Shown piece by piece: positions 24,926-34,876 of a stretch of 64,000 nt of DNA (the first letter of the stretch is position 1; each line of letters begins with the position of its first letter). A program made the position numbers and the translations under genes. The stretch is from Paenibacillus segetis (GTDB taxonomy: Bacteria; Bacillota; Bacilli; Paenibacillales; Paenibacillaceae), in assembly GCF_014639155.1 (NCBI RefSeq), contig NZ_BMFT01000001.1, forward strand, positions 1,240,001 through 1,304,000. The letters are read 5' to 3'. A model generated the notes under the pieces. That model did no database searches and had not been told where the DNA came from. It was given only the letters and a program-made list of their open reading frames with translations.

Positions 24926-25819
24926 TTACGACTTGAATTGGAACTTATCTGAGGTATTATTCTTGCGAAATACTCCTGGTGTACAGCCAGCCCATGATGT
25001 GAATTGACGACTGAAGCTTTGCACGTTCTCGTAACCGATTCGATGAGCTATACGTTCGATCGAATCATCAGTAGTTACAAGCATGTGCACTGCTTCTTGT
25101 TGTTTCAGCATCATTAAGAATTCTCGTGGTGGTATGCCATAGGTTTCTCTGAATATCCGGTGACAATGTCTCCGGCTTATGCCTAGTTTCCGCGCTATTC
25201 CCTCCAGCCAATCTCCCGTTAAATTATCCTCATTCATCGTCACCGTATCATCGGTCCGCAGGATCAAAGTTTGAATTTCTCGTGCGATCTGCGAAGAAAG
25301 CTCAGAATGATAGGCAGGATGGAACCTGTTGTTACCCGATGCCAATTCACTTTGTAACTCATCCATAAATGTGTACAGAATTCGTAGCAGGGACATTTTT
25401 GAATCGGGCCGTTCAAATAGCGTGTCGATAAGCTCTCTGACTAATGGAACAAGTTTCATGTTCATGGGATGGCCTGAGGGATAGAACCCTTGGTTTTCTG
25501 CCTCGATCAAATGCAGCAATTCTGGTTCTTCGATATGAATATGTAGAGTGAAGAAAGAGACATACTCAGCTTGTCGAACTTGAAGATCGTGAGGCTGCAT
25601 GGGGGAGACGATAATTAAATCCCCTGCCTTTTGTTCATATTCAGAATTTCCAAGAATTGCGGTTTGTGACCCGTCTAGCACAAGTAGAACTTCAAACATC
25701 ATATGATGGACATGTCGTCCACATACCCAGCCTTGTTGTACAGTTCGGGTATGCGGGGAAAACATACAAATTTCAGAACGGATATGTGGGAACATGATCT
25801 CGGGGTAGTTGTTGTTCAT
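24926..25819 (-). CDS. AraC-family transcriptional regulator with cupin sensor
   Basis: A 297-residue regulator with an N-terminal cupin half-barrel (CGRHVHHMMFEVLLVLDG, KAGDLIIVSPMQPHDLQV) and a C-terminal AraC DNA-binding domain (LEGIARKLGISRRHCHRIFRETYG and SIERIAHRIGYENVQSFSRQF, about residues 200-290). AAGGAGC lies eight bases before the start. It is divergent from the ABC transporter at 25995, which is a candidate target by position, but the 175-base divergent region has no repeat that I can call an operator. Confidence 0.85.
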   Translation of the reverse strand: MNNNYPEIMFPHIRSEICMFSPHTRTVQQGWVCGRHVHHMMFEVLLVLDGSQTAILGNSEYEQKAGDLIIVSPMQPHDLQVRQAEYVSFFTLHIHIEEPELLHLIEAENQGFYPSGHPMNMKLVPLVRELIDTLFERPDSKMSLLRILYTFMDELQSELASGNNRFHPAYHSELSSQIAREIQTLILRTDDTVTMNEDNLTGDWLEGIARKLGISRRHCHRIFRETYGIPPREFLMMLKQQEAVHMLVTTDDSIERIAHRIGYENVQSFSRQFTSWAGCTPGVFRKNNTSDKFQFKS

Positions 25820-25994
25820 ATATGGCAGCTCCTTGATGTCCGATTTAGTTAATCAATACGTGAAATACAGACCGAATATGTTATAGAGAAAGAAATCTAG
25901 GAGTTCTATACTTAACTCTGATGTTATGACTGGTCGAAAGTGGGCTATCTCATAGACATACAATTATATCATAAGTTATGAGCAGGAGGATTTC

Positions 25995-27773
25995 ATGAGT
26001 AAGACCGAGATTTCTTTGGATTATTCCAAAGTATTTGAGAACGAACAGGCCGCCAAGATCAAGCCATTTAGTCTACTGACAAAATTATTTCGAGATCATC
26101 TTGGAAAAGTAGCATTATCAGCTCTATACTATACGATTAAGGCTTCACCAATGTGGGTGCTATCTATTATTACTGCTAATATTATTAACATTGTTAGCTA
26201 TCCAGATAGTCATTCCATGACAGAATTTTGGATTAATCTAGCGATTGCCGTAGTAGTGATTGTCCAGAACATTCCGACACATACGCTTCATGTTAGCTAT
26301 GTAAGTAAGGCAGTACGGCATGTTGAAGCAGGGCTACGGAGTACGCTGGTTAGAAAAATGCAGCAATTATCCTTAAGCTACCATGGAGACATGAATTCTG
26401 GGCGGCTACAATCCAAAGTACTTCGAGATGTCGAGGCCATTGATTTCCTTTCACGGCAGATGTTGATGACGATCATCCCAGCAGGAATTAATCTTGTGAT
26501 CGTAATTGGCCTCACGTTGTATCACAGTTGGATCGTCGCATTGTTCTTTGTGTTAATGGCGCCAACATCGATCCTCTTAGTTCGTTTCTTCAGTGCACAG
26601 ATGTCAAAGCGCAATCGAGATGTTCGTAAGAATATCGAGGAAATGTCCGGAAAAGTATCCGAAACCGTTGAAATGATTCCTGTCACGCGGGCACATGGTC
26701 TGGAAGATGTGGAGATCCGTAAAGTAGATGCTGCTCTGCAAGGTATCCGAGAACGTGGGCATCGTTTGGATGTACTCGAAGCTTATTTCGGCTCATCAAG
26801 CTGGGTAGTATTTCAATTATTTCAAGTAGGCTGTTTATTCTTTAGTGCTTATCTTGCCCATTTAGGATATATGCAAATTGGTGACATTGTCATGTATCAG
26901 AGTTTCTTTAATATGATTATCGGATCTGTTACCTCGATTCTAAATGTATACCCAAACTTGGTGAAGGGCTTCGAGTCACTACATTCTGTGACGGAAGTGC
27001 TGATGTCCAATGAGACGGAAGAGTACAAAGGACGTCAGAAACCTGAGCATGTACGTGGTGAATTCAAGTTCGAGAATGTAAGCTTTCAATATAAAGATTC
27101 GGAGAAGCATGTACTTGATGATTTCACGTTGAAGGTAAAACCGGGAGAGACGGTTGCATTTGTCGGGGAATCTGGATCAGGAAAATCCACCATTTTGAGC
27201 TTGATTATTGGTTTCTATAAGCCACAAGGTGGGAACATCTGGATCGATGGTATTCCGATGAGTGAGCTCAGTATGAACAAATATCGTCAATCACTTGCGA
27301 TTGTACTACAGGACAACATCCTATTCTCGGGAACCATCCGTGAGAACATCACATATGGGTTGCCGCATATTTCACAGGAAAAGGTACAACAAGCGATTTG
27401 GATGGCGAATTTACATGATGTAATCGAGAGTCTTCCGGAGGGTCTTGATACTTCAGTAGGTGAACATGGTGGACGACTGTCAGGTGGTCAACGGCAACGA
27501 ATTGCCATTGCGCGTGCCTTGGTAAGAGATCCACAAATTATTATTTTGGACGAAGCAACGTCTGCCTTGGATAATTTGTCTGAACGTCATGTACAGCAGG
27601 CCATGGAGCAATTGATGAAAGGAAGAACAACGTTTATCGTGGCTCACCGACTATCAACGGTGAAGAATGCCGATCGGATCGTTGTGATGAAGAAAGGCCG
27701 TATTGTTGAGAGTGGGACTTACGATGAGCTTCTCAAACAAAAAGGAGAGTTCTATAAACTCAAAAATTTATAA
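25995..27773 (+). CDS. ABC transporter, fused permease and ATPase (exporter type)
   Basis: A 592-residue half-transporter. The N-terminal membrane domain (about 30-330) has about six helices, and the cytoplasmic coupling stretch MNSGRLQSKVLRDVEAI is typical. The ATPase domain (about 350-592) has Walker A GESGSGKST, the Q-loop VLQDN, signature LSGGQRQR, Walker B IIILDEATSALD and the switch His in VAHRLST. It would work as a homodimer exporting lipid, peptide or drug; the substrate is not evident. It is monogenic, with a terminator behind it and an AraC regulator divergent. Confidence 0.9.
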   Translation: MSKTEISLDYSKVFENEQAAKIKPFSLLTKLFRDHLGKVALSALYYTIKASPMWVLSIITANIINIVSYPDSHSMTEFWINLAIAVVVIVQNIPTHTLHVSYVSKAVRHVEAGLRSTLVRKMQQLSLSYHGDMNSGRLQSKVLRDVEAIDFLSRQMLMTIIPAGINLVIVIGLTLYHSWIVALFFVLMAPTSILLVRFFSAQMSKRNRDVRKNIEEMSGKVSETVEMIPVTRAHGLEDVEIRKVDAALQGIRERGHRLDVLEAYFGSSSWVVFQLFQVGCLFFSAYLAHLGYMQIGDIVMYQSFFNMIIGSVTSILNVYPNLVKGFESLHSVTEVLMSNETEEYKGRQKPEHVRGEFKFENVSFQYKDSEKHVLDDFTLKVKPGETVAFVGESGSGKSTILSLIIGFYKPQGGNIWIDGIPMSELSMNKYRQSLAIVLQDNILFSGTIRENITYGLPHISQEKVQQAIWMANLHDVIESLPEGLDTSVGEHGGRLSGGQRQRIAIARALVRDPQIIILDEATSALDNLSERHVQQAMEQLMKGRTTFIVAHRLSTVKNADRIVVMKKGRIVESGTYDELLKQKGEFYKLKNL

Positions 27774-27785
27774 TGAATATAGAAT

Positions 27786-27817
27786 AAACCCACATATATT
27801 GTGGGTTTATTTATTTT
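27786..27817 (+). terminator. Terminator after the ABC exporter
   Basis: Stem AAACCCACA / TGTGGGTTT with a short loop, followed by ATTTATTTTTTT. Confidence 0.85.
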
Positions 27818-27950
27818 TTTCGGCAACATTCTAAAGTTAGGCAACGTCAAAAATACAGGAGGATATTTCCATATATAGAGAGATACATAAATTGAACTGC
27901 GCAGAATAGAGTGGAGAAACCTTAAGATATTATATATAGGGGGCATGGAA

Positions 27951-29054
27951 ATGCGTAGATGGGGATCATTTATCACCGTAATGGTTGTAGCTTTGTCGTT
28001 AATACTTGGGGGTTGTGGCAGCGCCAACAAAGACATGGCCAGTGAGTCGAAGGCGAATAGTGGGAATATGGCATCATCAACATCTTCGGACATGTTATTG
28101 AACTCAACAACCACTTCAAATGAAAGCCTTTCTGCAGTGGCTGAGGCTCCGTCATCTGATCTCGGGGGAGAATCACAGGTTGTTGATACGTCGGAAGCTG
28201 TAGCTTCAGACCGTGCAGGTTCAGGCTTCCAACCTTCCGATTCGGCAGCCGGGTTGAACAAGAAGTTAATTTATAAAGCGAATGTCGTTGTTGAAGTGAA
28301 TGACTATGGTAAGGCTCAATCCGAAGTACGTAACCTAGTTACCTTATCAGGCGGCTATATTCTGGAGTTCTCGGAGAGTCAGTCACAGGACGAACGGGGA
28401 GGTACATTTGTTCTGAAAGTACCGGCTTCGGGGTTCTCTTCCTTCCTTGATCAATTGGAGAAGCTAAAGTCTGTATCACAGCAACGTAGTATCCAGGGGC
28501 AAGATGTCTCAGAAGAATATGTAGATTTGGAGTCCCGCCTGAAAGTAAAGCAAGCGATGGAAGATCGATATCTTAAATTTATAAATGAAGCGACCAAGAC
28601 AAGCCAATTAGTCGAATTCGCCAATGAGCTTGAACGGATCCAAACGGAAATTGAGCAGATAAAAGGGAGAATGCGTTACATTGATAAGAATGTCTCATTC
28701 TCAACGATTGAGATTCGTCTGTATCAACCAGAGGAGAGCATCATTAAGATTTCCAAGGATGATACCCCACTAATGAAAAGAGCTGAAGAAGCATTAACCG
28801 GGAGCCTTAAAGTGCTATCCATGTTCTTTCAATGGATAATCGTTGTACTATCAGGGGCATTGCCGATTATCGTTATTGCCGCAGTAATTGGAGTTCCTTG
28901 GTGGCTACTTCGGCGTAGAGATAACAAACATAGACATATCACAACCAATCAGCCACCTAAGTCCAGTTTGCCTGAATTAGGGGAAGAGGAGACGCAAGGG
29001 TCCAAGATAGACGATTCATTAAATCAAGATGAGCATCATCCTGAGAAATCATAA
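27951..29054 (+). CDS. DUF4349 lipoprotein
   Basis: A 367-residue lipoprotein. The start at 27951 is spaced normally from AGGGGG, unlike the ATG at 27945. The lipobox is LILGGC. A low-complexity Ser/Thr/Ala stretch follows (to about residue 105). The DUF4349 domain comes next (KLIYKANVVVEVNDYGKAQSEVRNLV, then a coiled coil VEFANELERIQTEIEQIKGRMRYID). One membrane helix (MFFQWIIVVLSGALPIIVIAAVIGV) and a polar cytoplasmic tail end the protein. It is thus anchored at both ends. Function unknown; the coiled coil suggests a structural or sensing role at the envelope. Confidence 0.85.
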   Translation: MRRWGSFITVMVVALSLILGGCGSANKDMASESKANSGNMASSTSSDMLLNSTTTSNESLSAVAEAPSSDLGGESQVVDTSEAVASDRAGSGFQPSDSAAGLNKKLIYKANVVVEVNDYGKAQSEVRNLVTLSGGYILEFSESQSQDERGGTFVLKVPASGFSSFLDQLEKLKSVSQQRSIQGQDVSEEYVDLESRLKVKQAMEDRYLKFINEATKTSQLVEFANELERIQTEIEQIKGRMRYIDKNVSFSTIEIRLYQPEESIIKISKDDTPLMKRAEEALTGSLKVLSMFFQWIIVVLSGALPIIVIAAVIGVPWWLLRRRDNKHRHITTNQPPKSSLPELGEEETQGSKIDDSLNQDEHHPEKS

Positions 29055-29062
29055 GGAATAAA

Positions 29063-29100
29063 AAGAAGGCTGACCCATTAGCTTCTGGGTCAGCCTTCTT
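29063..29100. terminator. Bidirectional terminator between convergent genes
   Basis: A perfect 15-bp stem AAGAAGGCTGACCCA with its complement and an 8-base loop; A-rich before and T-rich after, so it serves the lipoprotein gene (+) and the chemoreceptor gene (-). Confidence 0.92.
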
Positions 29101-29104
29101 TGAT

Positions 29105-30355
29105 TTAGAATTTGAAAATATGTATTGTCTTTTGTAGTTGGAATACGGCGTTCTTCATAGCTTCGGTATCTTCTGCCATGGCTTGAATGGAAGAAATCTG
29201 ATCATTCATAGATGCAGATACCTCTTCAGTACCAGCGGCAGATTGTTCTGTGATTGCCGAAATGTTCTGAATTGATGAGGAAATACCGTGAGCAGCTGCA
29301 AGCATACTTTCACTTTCTTTTGAAAATTCAGCAATTTGCTCACTTATGTATTGAACACTTTGGACGATCTGTTGGAAGATTTCTTCGGCTTCCTTGATCA
29401 TTTCACTTTGCTGACGGACTACTTCTTCGTTGATCTTAATGTTCAGACCCGCTTGTTTCACATCTTGGTCGATACTGCGTACAAGGTTGAATACTTCCTT
29501 GGTAGAGGCGGTAGACTCTTCGGCAAGCTTACGAACTTCTTGAGCAACTACTGCGAACCCTGCACCGTGTTCACCCGCTCTAGCTGCTTCGATGGAAGCA
29601 TTCAGTGATAATAAGTTAGTTTGTTCAGCAATCTCAGAGATTGTAGCAGTAATCTTTGTGATGCCCTTTGCATTATGAGCAAGTGCTTCGATTGATCCAG
29701 CTACCTTCTGCGTCGCTTCAATATTCTTACGCATACCAGCGGCTTGTAAGGATACAGATTCGCGACCTTTTTCTACCAGTTTCAAGGTCTCCATAGAACG
29801 ATTATTCATTTCTTGGGTAGAATCCGTGTAATTGGTTACTTTCTCTTCAATTTCGTGAATGGATTCGGTCATACCGCTTACATCTTCGGAGATTTCATTA
29901 GCCCCAAGTGCCAATTCATTGGAGGACATACCAACTTGGGTCATGACTCCAATCAAATTCTGGTTCTTCTCAGCTATTTCTCGGCTGGATTCCATGACTT
30001 TACGAGTAATATCAGATGTTTCTTGTAAAATTTTGCGAAGCTTGTCCACCATACTATTGAAAGAGAGTGTTAGGTTGCTCATAGATCCAGTTTCCGCAAT
30101 CTTAACAGTGAAATCACCTTTGGATATTTTTGCAGAAGCATTAGAAATATCATCGAAGGTTCCTGTAAGTACATTTTTGAAATACGTCGAAAGAGGGAAC
30201 GTAAGCGCTGCCAATACAATGATAGTAATAATGCCGACTAGAGCATCACCTGCAAGAATAAAGGCAATAAGTGTTGGTATTGCGAACAAAGCAGCCACGA
30301 GATAACATGCAACAGTAATTTTCTTAGCAAAAGATAGTTTGTGAAACCATGACAT
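29105..30355 (-). CDS. Methyl-accepting chemotaxis protein without an outside sensor domain
   Basis: A 416-residue receptor. Two membrane helices (about 13-32 and 36-56) are almost back to back, leaving no extracellular ligand domain. A HAMP-like linker (about 57-110) and a full signalling domain follow. The hairpin tip [22 protein letters not shown], then [18 protein letters not shown], is the CheA/CheW contact region. It is expected to join chemoreceptor arrays and steer flagellar movement, perhaps sensing through the membrane helices or internal cues. No che gene is nearby. The same terminator serves the convergent gene. Confidence 0.9.
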   Translation of the reverse strand: MSWFHKLSFAKKITVACYLVAALFAIPTLIAFILAGDALVGIITIIVLAALTFPLSTYFKNVLTGTFDDISNASAKISKGDFTVKIAETGSMSNLTLSFNSMVDKLRKILQETSDITRKVMESSREIAEKNQNLIGVMTQVGMSSNELALGANEISEDVSGMTESIHEIEEKVTNYTDSTQEMNNRSMETLKLVEKGRESVSLQAAGMRKNIEATQKVAGSIEALAHNAKGITKITATISEIAEQTNLLSLNASIEAARAGEHGAGFAVVAQEVRKLAEESTASTKEVFNLVRSIDQDVKQAGLNIKINEEVVRQQSEMIKEAEEIFQQIVQSVQYISEQIAEFSKESESMLAAAHGISSSIQNISAITEQSAAGTEEVSASMNDQISSIQAMAEDTEAMKNAVFQLQKTIHIFKF

Positions 30356-30554
30356 ATGTATTATGACCTCCCAGTTAAATAGGATACTTTTATCTAATTA
30401 TAACATCGAGTGTCCAAAGGGGATACAACAATTTGACAATCAATATTTAAACTAAATATTGCCAAATTTAGACTAGCAACGGATTCATTTGATAATTACA
30501 CTTGAAGTGTGACATCTATGGTTAAAGGTACAAATAATAGAGAGGGGATAATAT

Positions 30555-31451
30555 ATGAATCTATCAAAGTTACAGGTTAACGGTACCGGATTGTTTAATG
30601 AACATGGTGAACAAGTGTAATTGCGAGGAATTAGTTCACATGGGCTTCAATGGTACCCCCATTACGTAAATAAGGAATGTATTCGGTGGCTACGCGAAGA
30701 TAGGAATATTAATGTATATAGAATTGCTATGTACACTGGTGAGAATGGATATATTACTCGGCCTGAGTTAAAAGACAAGATGAAGGAGGCCGTAGAAGCT
30801 TGTATTGAGCTTGGGCTATACGTCATTATCGACTGGCATATTCTTTCTGATAATGATCCAAATATGTATATGGAAGAAGCCAAAATTTTCTTTGCTGAGA
30901 TGGCTCAATTGTATGCGAATTATCCTAACGTAATCTATGAGATATGTAATGAACCAAACGGAGTAGATGTGACATGGAATGATGATATTAAACCTTATGC
31001 TGAAGAGCTTATTTCTGTCATTCGACAATATGATCGAGACAACGTTATTTTGGTAGGTACTGGAACATGGAGTCAGGACGTTCATCATGCAGCGGATCAC
31101 CCACTACAAGGTGATCATATTATGTACGTTGCTCATTTTTACGCTGGAACGCATGGCCAGGAGCTGCGCGAAAAAATCATATATGCGCTGGATAAGGGAG
31201 TAGCAATTTTCGTTAGTGAATGGGGAACTACTCTAGCATCCGGAGATGGAGGCGTATTTACACAGGAGTCTGATGTCTGGTTGAACTTCCTATATGAAAA
31301 AGGAATCAGCTGGGTTAACTGGAACCTATCCGATCGTGTTGAAGATTCAGCAGTATTATTACCTGGCGCTGCTCCAGAAGGGAACTGGAGTGATAAAGAT
31401 TTGACGCCTTCAGGTGCATATGTCCGCTCCAAGCTACGTGAGATTAATTAA
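30555..31451 (+). pseudogene. GH5 endoglucanase gene interrupted by one in-frame stop at codon 22
   Basis: From ATG 30555, behind GAGAGGGG, the frame reads MNLSKLQVNGTGLFNEHGEQV, hits TAA at 30618-30620, and continues without a break as [17 protein letters not shown] to the natural end. GH5 cellulases have a Gln or similar at that place (V-Q-L-R-G), so one C-to-T change (CAA to TAA) explains it. Both catalytic glutamates are intact: YEICNEPNG (acid/base, codon 30951-30953) and FVSEWGTT (nucleophile, 31218-31220). A TTG at 30621 directly after the stop could allow restart and give a 276-residue enzyme. There is no signal peptide even before the stop, which is unusual for an endoglucanase. Confidence 0.75.
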
Positions 31452-31474
31452 CTATAGTTAGAGTATAGGAAGGA

Positions 31475-32239
31475 ATGATTGATATATACAGCGCATACGG
31501 ACCGCTTTGTACCAAAGTATATGAACTGAGTAAACCGGTGGGGTATTCAACGGGAGATGTCGAATACTATACAGAGAGACTGAAAGGACGTAAGGGGAAG
31601 ACGCTTGAAGTGGGATGTGGTTCTGGAAGAGTATTGGTCCCACTATTGGAATCCGGTATCCCAATCGAAGGAATCGATTACTCTAGTAGCATGCTTGATT
31701 CTTGTCGAGCTGAATGTCATGATCGAGGGCTCTCCACTACTTTGTATCTTGGAGATATGGGAGACTTTTCATTGGATGAAAAGTACTCAGATATAATAAT
31801 TCCCGGTGGATCTTTTCAATTAATTGAGGAACGGGAAAAAGCTGTACAGGCACTGCGCAATTTCTACGACCATCTAGAGTCTGGTGGAAGGTTAATTTTG
31901 GACTTGTTTCTTGATATAGATCTTGAATTGAACAAGGTATCTATGCGAACTTGGGAAATTCCTCCGAGTGAGGCCATTACATTGGAGACTAGAATTATAG
32001 AAGTTGATTTCCTAAAGCAAAAGACGGTTTCCTTGCTGAAATATGAGCAATGGAGTGAAGGGCAATTGCTGCAGACGGAACTACAGAGGTTTCCCCTTTG
32101 CTGGTATGGCCTTCACGAATTCCAACTTCTACTTGAAAGTATTGGATACAAGGACGTAACGATCTCCGCTGATTATTCATATGGAACCTTGCCAACTCAT
32201 GCTGGTGCGATGTTAACCTACGAAGCGATAAAATATTAG
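31475..32239 (+). CDS. Class I SAM-dependent methyltransferase
   Basis: A 254-residue methyltransferase with a Rossmann-like core. Motif I is LEVGCGSGRVLVPLLESG, motif II is IEGIDYSSSMLDSCRAE, and a DM motif follows in LYLGDMGDF. Post-motif segments are IIPGGSFQLI and LESGGRLILDLFL. It belongs to the broad Methyltransf_25/11 group; the acceptor cannot be predicted. AGGAAGGA lies just before the start. It follows the GH5 gene by 24 bases and may share its transcript, without an obvious link in function. Confidence 0.85.
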   Translation: MIDIYSAYGPLCTKVYELSKPVGYSTGDVEYYTERLKGRKGKTLEVGCGSGRVLVPLLESGIPIEGIDYSSSMLDSCRAECHDRGLSTTLYLGDMGDFSLDEKYSDIIIPGGSFQLIEEREKAVQALRNFYDHLESGGRLILDLFLDIDLELNKVSMRTWEIPPSEAITLETRIIEVDFLKQKTVSLLKYEQWSEGQLLQTELQRFPLCWYGLHEFQLLLESIGYKDVTISADYSYGTLPTHAGAMLTYEAIKY

Positions 32240-32276
32240 ATTATTGAGATACTCGAGCTGAAAAAGCTAAATGCCA

Positions 32277-32325
32277 AAGAAACCTCATTCCGCCACCTGA
32301 AGGTAGGGATGAGGTTTCTTGGGTT
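32277..32325. terminator. Bidirectional terminator
   Basis: Perfect 12-bp stem AAGAAACCTCAT / ATGAGGTTTCTT with a 20-base loop, between the convergent methyltransferase and GH94 genes. Confidence 0.75.
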
Positions 32326-32355
32326 TAACCGCTAATATTAACTAATGTGTTTAAA

Positions 32356-34791
32356 TTATCCAAGTACGACAGTAACTTGATGAGTTCCACCGTCACCAAC
32401 AGGTTTAACGATATTGCCTTCCACCGTTGCACCGTCCAGTGTAATACTCTTCACGCCTTTGGACACATGATCCGGATTGCTAACTTTGATTACGTAAGTA
32501 TCACCACGGAATACACGTGTGATCTCGAATCCATCCCATGCTGCAGGAATACAAGGATCTACCTTAAGACCAGCAAAGTCAGCTTGGATACCGAGAATGG
32601 CTTGAGTGATCGCTACATAGTTCCAAGCGGCCGTTCCGGTCAACCAGGAGTTTTTGGCTTCGCCATGGTTAACTGCATCTTTACCTGCGATCATTTGTGA
32701 GTAGACGTATGGCTCGGTACGGTGAATATCACTGATTTCCTCCAAGTAGGCAGGAGCGATCTTAGCATAAATATCGAATGCTCTATCCCCGTGACCAAGT
32801 ACGGTTTCCGCGATCATGATCCACGGGTTATTGTGGCAGAAAATTCCGGCATTTTCTTTGTATCCCGGTGGATAAGTCGAGATTTCACCTAGATTCAAAT
32901 AATATTTGGAATATGGTGGTTGTTGCAATACGATACCGTATTTCGTATCGAGATGTTCTTCTACTGATTGTAGAGCTTTTTCTGCTTGACCATCCTCCAC
33001 ACCGATCCCGGCCATAACGCAGATGCCTTGAGGCTCGATGAAGATCTTACCTTCTTCATTCTCTTTACTACCAATTTTATCACCGTAGTGATCATAAGCA
33101 CGTAGGAACCAATCGCCGTCGAAGCCGTGTGTAAGTGTGATGTCACGCATGTTACTGATTTTGTCCTCCGCATCAGCGGCAACATCATCAAGTCCACGCA
33201 TCCGGCAAATCTCGGCATAGTCTGGTCCAACAAATACGAACAAACCAGCGATAAATACGGATTCAGCTACACGACCTTCAATGTTCGCCGTTGTTTGGAA
33301 AGATTCACCTGGTTCTTTAGAGAAGCAGTTCAAGTTCAGACAGTCGTTCCAGTCCGCGCGGCCAATTAACGGTAAGCCGTGTGGTCCTAAGTTATTGGTT
33401 ACATGTTCGAAAGACACTTTCAAATGCTCGAACAAAGTCGCTGTGTTATCCGGGTTACTGTCAAAAGGAACTTGTTCATCTAAAATGCTAGTATCGCCGG
33501 TTTCTTTGATATAAGCTGCCGTACCGAGAATGAGCCATAGCGGGTCATCGTTAAAGCCAGTTCCGACTTCGTTGTTGCCTTTTTTCGTAAGCGGTTGATA
33601 TTGGTGATATGCACTACCGTCCTCAAACTGTGTTGCGGCGATATCGAGGATACGTTCTCTCGCACGTTCTGGGATTTGGTGCACAAATCCAAGTAAATCC
33701 TGGTTGGAGTCCCGGAATCCCATACCACGTCCGATACCGGATTCAAAATACGAAGCTGAACGAGACATATTGAAGGTAACCATACATTGATATGGATTCC
33801 AAATGTTAACCATGCGGTTCAGCTTATCATCTCCGCTTTGAATTTGATATTTGGATAAGAGGTTATCCCAGTGAGCTGCTAGATCAGCTAGCGCTGCATC
33901 AACCTGAGCATCCGTAGCGAACTTCTCAATCATCGCTAGTGCTGGTTTTTTGTTGATAACATTAAGGGACTCCCATTTGTCTTCCTCTTCATTTTCGATA
34001 TATCCAAGTACAAATACGAAGCTTTGCTCTTCACCGGGTGCTAGTGTAATATCGAGCGCGTGGGAGCCGATAGGGGACCAACCACTTGCAACAGAATTGG
34101 TTGCTTCACCGGCTGCTACAGCTTGCGGATGATCAAGGCCATTGTACATACCGACGAAGGATTCGCGATCTGTGTCAAATCCATTGATCGGTTTGTTGAC
34201 AGAATAGAAAGCATAATGATTTCTGCGTTCGCGGTATTCCGTTTTGTGATAAATAACGGAGTCCTTCACTTCAACTTCACCTGTGCTGAGATTACGTTGG
34301 AAGTTGGTCATGTCATCTTGTGCGTTCCAAAGACAGAACTCAGCAAATGAGAATAGTTTAACTGATTTGGACTCAGTACCTGTATTTTTTACGATAAGAC
34401 GATGAACTTCTGCATTATGACCTAATGGAACGAAGGCTAATTGATTAACGGAAATCCCATTACGTTCGCCAGTAATTGAAGTGTAACCAAGACCATGGCG
34501 GCACTCGTAGAAATCGAGGTCACGTTTAACCGGCATCCAGCCTGGTGTCCAGAAATCACCATTATCATAAAGGTAGTAGTAACGACCACCAGAATCTAGT
34601 GGAATATTGTTATAACGATAACGTGTCAGTCTGCGGAGCCTTGCATCTCTATAAAAAGTGTAACCTCCGGCTGTATTAGAGATTAACCCGAAAAATTGCT
34701 CATTTCCTAAGTAGTTGATCCAAGGGTAAGGAGTTTTTGGTGTATTAATGACATATTCTTTACGGACGTCGTCAAATGTTCCGAATTTCAT
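32356..34791 (-). CDS. GH94 cellobiose phosphorylase
   Basis: An 811-residue cytoplasmic enzyme of glycoside hydrolase family 94. It splits cellobiose (or a close beta-glucoside) with phosphate to glucose 1-phosphate and glucose, saving ATP. Family landmarks are [25 protein letters not shown] at the N-terminus, [18 protein letters not shown], and the catalytic acid in [15 protein letters not shown]. The close N-terminal match to clostridial cellobiose phosphorylases favours cellobiose over cellodextrin or chitobiose. A LacI regulator lies immediately upstream on the same strand and an operator-like palindrome sits 25 bases before the start. Confidence 0.9.
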   Translation of the reverse strand: MKFGTFDDVRKEYVINTPKTPYPWINYLGNEQFFGLISNTAGGYTFYRDARLRRLTRYRYNNIPLDSGGRYYYLYDNGDFWTPGWMPVKRDLDFYECRHGLGYTSITGERNGISVNQLAFVPLGHNAEVHRLIVKNTGTESKSVKLFSFAEFCLWNAQDDMTNFQRNLSTGEVEVKDSVIYHKTEYRERRNHYAFYSVNKPINGFDTDRESFVGMYNGLDHPQAVAAGEATNSVASGWSPIGSHALDITLAPGEEQSFVFVLGYIENEEEDKWESLNVINKKPALAMIEKFATDAQVDAALADLAAHWDNLLSKYQIQSGDDKLNRMVNIWNPYQCMVTFNMSRSASYFESGIGRGMGFRDSNQDLLGFVHQIPERARERILDIAATQFEDGSAYHQYQPLTKKGNNEVGTGFNDDPLWLILGTAAYIKETGDTSILDEQVPFDSNPDNTATLFEHLKVSFEHVTNNLGPHGLPLIGRADWNDCLNLNCFSKEPGESFQTTANIEGRVAESVFIAGLFVFVGPDYAEICRMRGLDDVAADAEDKISNMRDITLTHGFDGDWFLRAYDHYGDKIGSKENEEGKIFIEPQGICVMAGIGVEDGQAEKALQSVEEHLDTKYGIVLQQPPYSKYYLNLGEISTYPPGYKENAGIFCHNNPWIMIAETVLGHGDRAFDIYAKIAPAYLEEISDIHRTEPYVYSQMIAGKDAVNHGEAKNSWLTGTAAWNYVAITQAILGIQADFAGLKVDPCIPAAWDGFEITRVFRGDTYVIKVSNPDHVSKGVKSITLDGATVEGNIVKPVGDGGTHQVTVVLG

Positions 34792-34815
34792 GAATTTTCA
34801 ATCTCCCTTCGTTTG

Positions 34816-34829
34816 TGAACGCGCGTTTA
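34816..34829. promoter_or_regulatory. LacI-type operator before the GH94 gene
   Basis: TGAACGCGCGTTTA shares the palindromic core AACGCGCGTT with the site upstream of the LacI gene (35946-35961) and differs from it at one outer base (TGAAC versus TAAAC). It lies just upstream of the GH94 ribosome binding site. Confidence 0.72.
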
Positions 34830-34876
34830 TTTGAAACTATAAAACATTCCCTCGCAAGAGGGAGGGAACCGTTTTA

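Noticed and set aside
34816..34829. cre (CcpA) reading of the palindrome before the GH94 gene
   Set aside because: It misses several fixed cre positions, and the same word occurs before the LacI gene, so a dedicated LacI operator is the better call.
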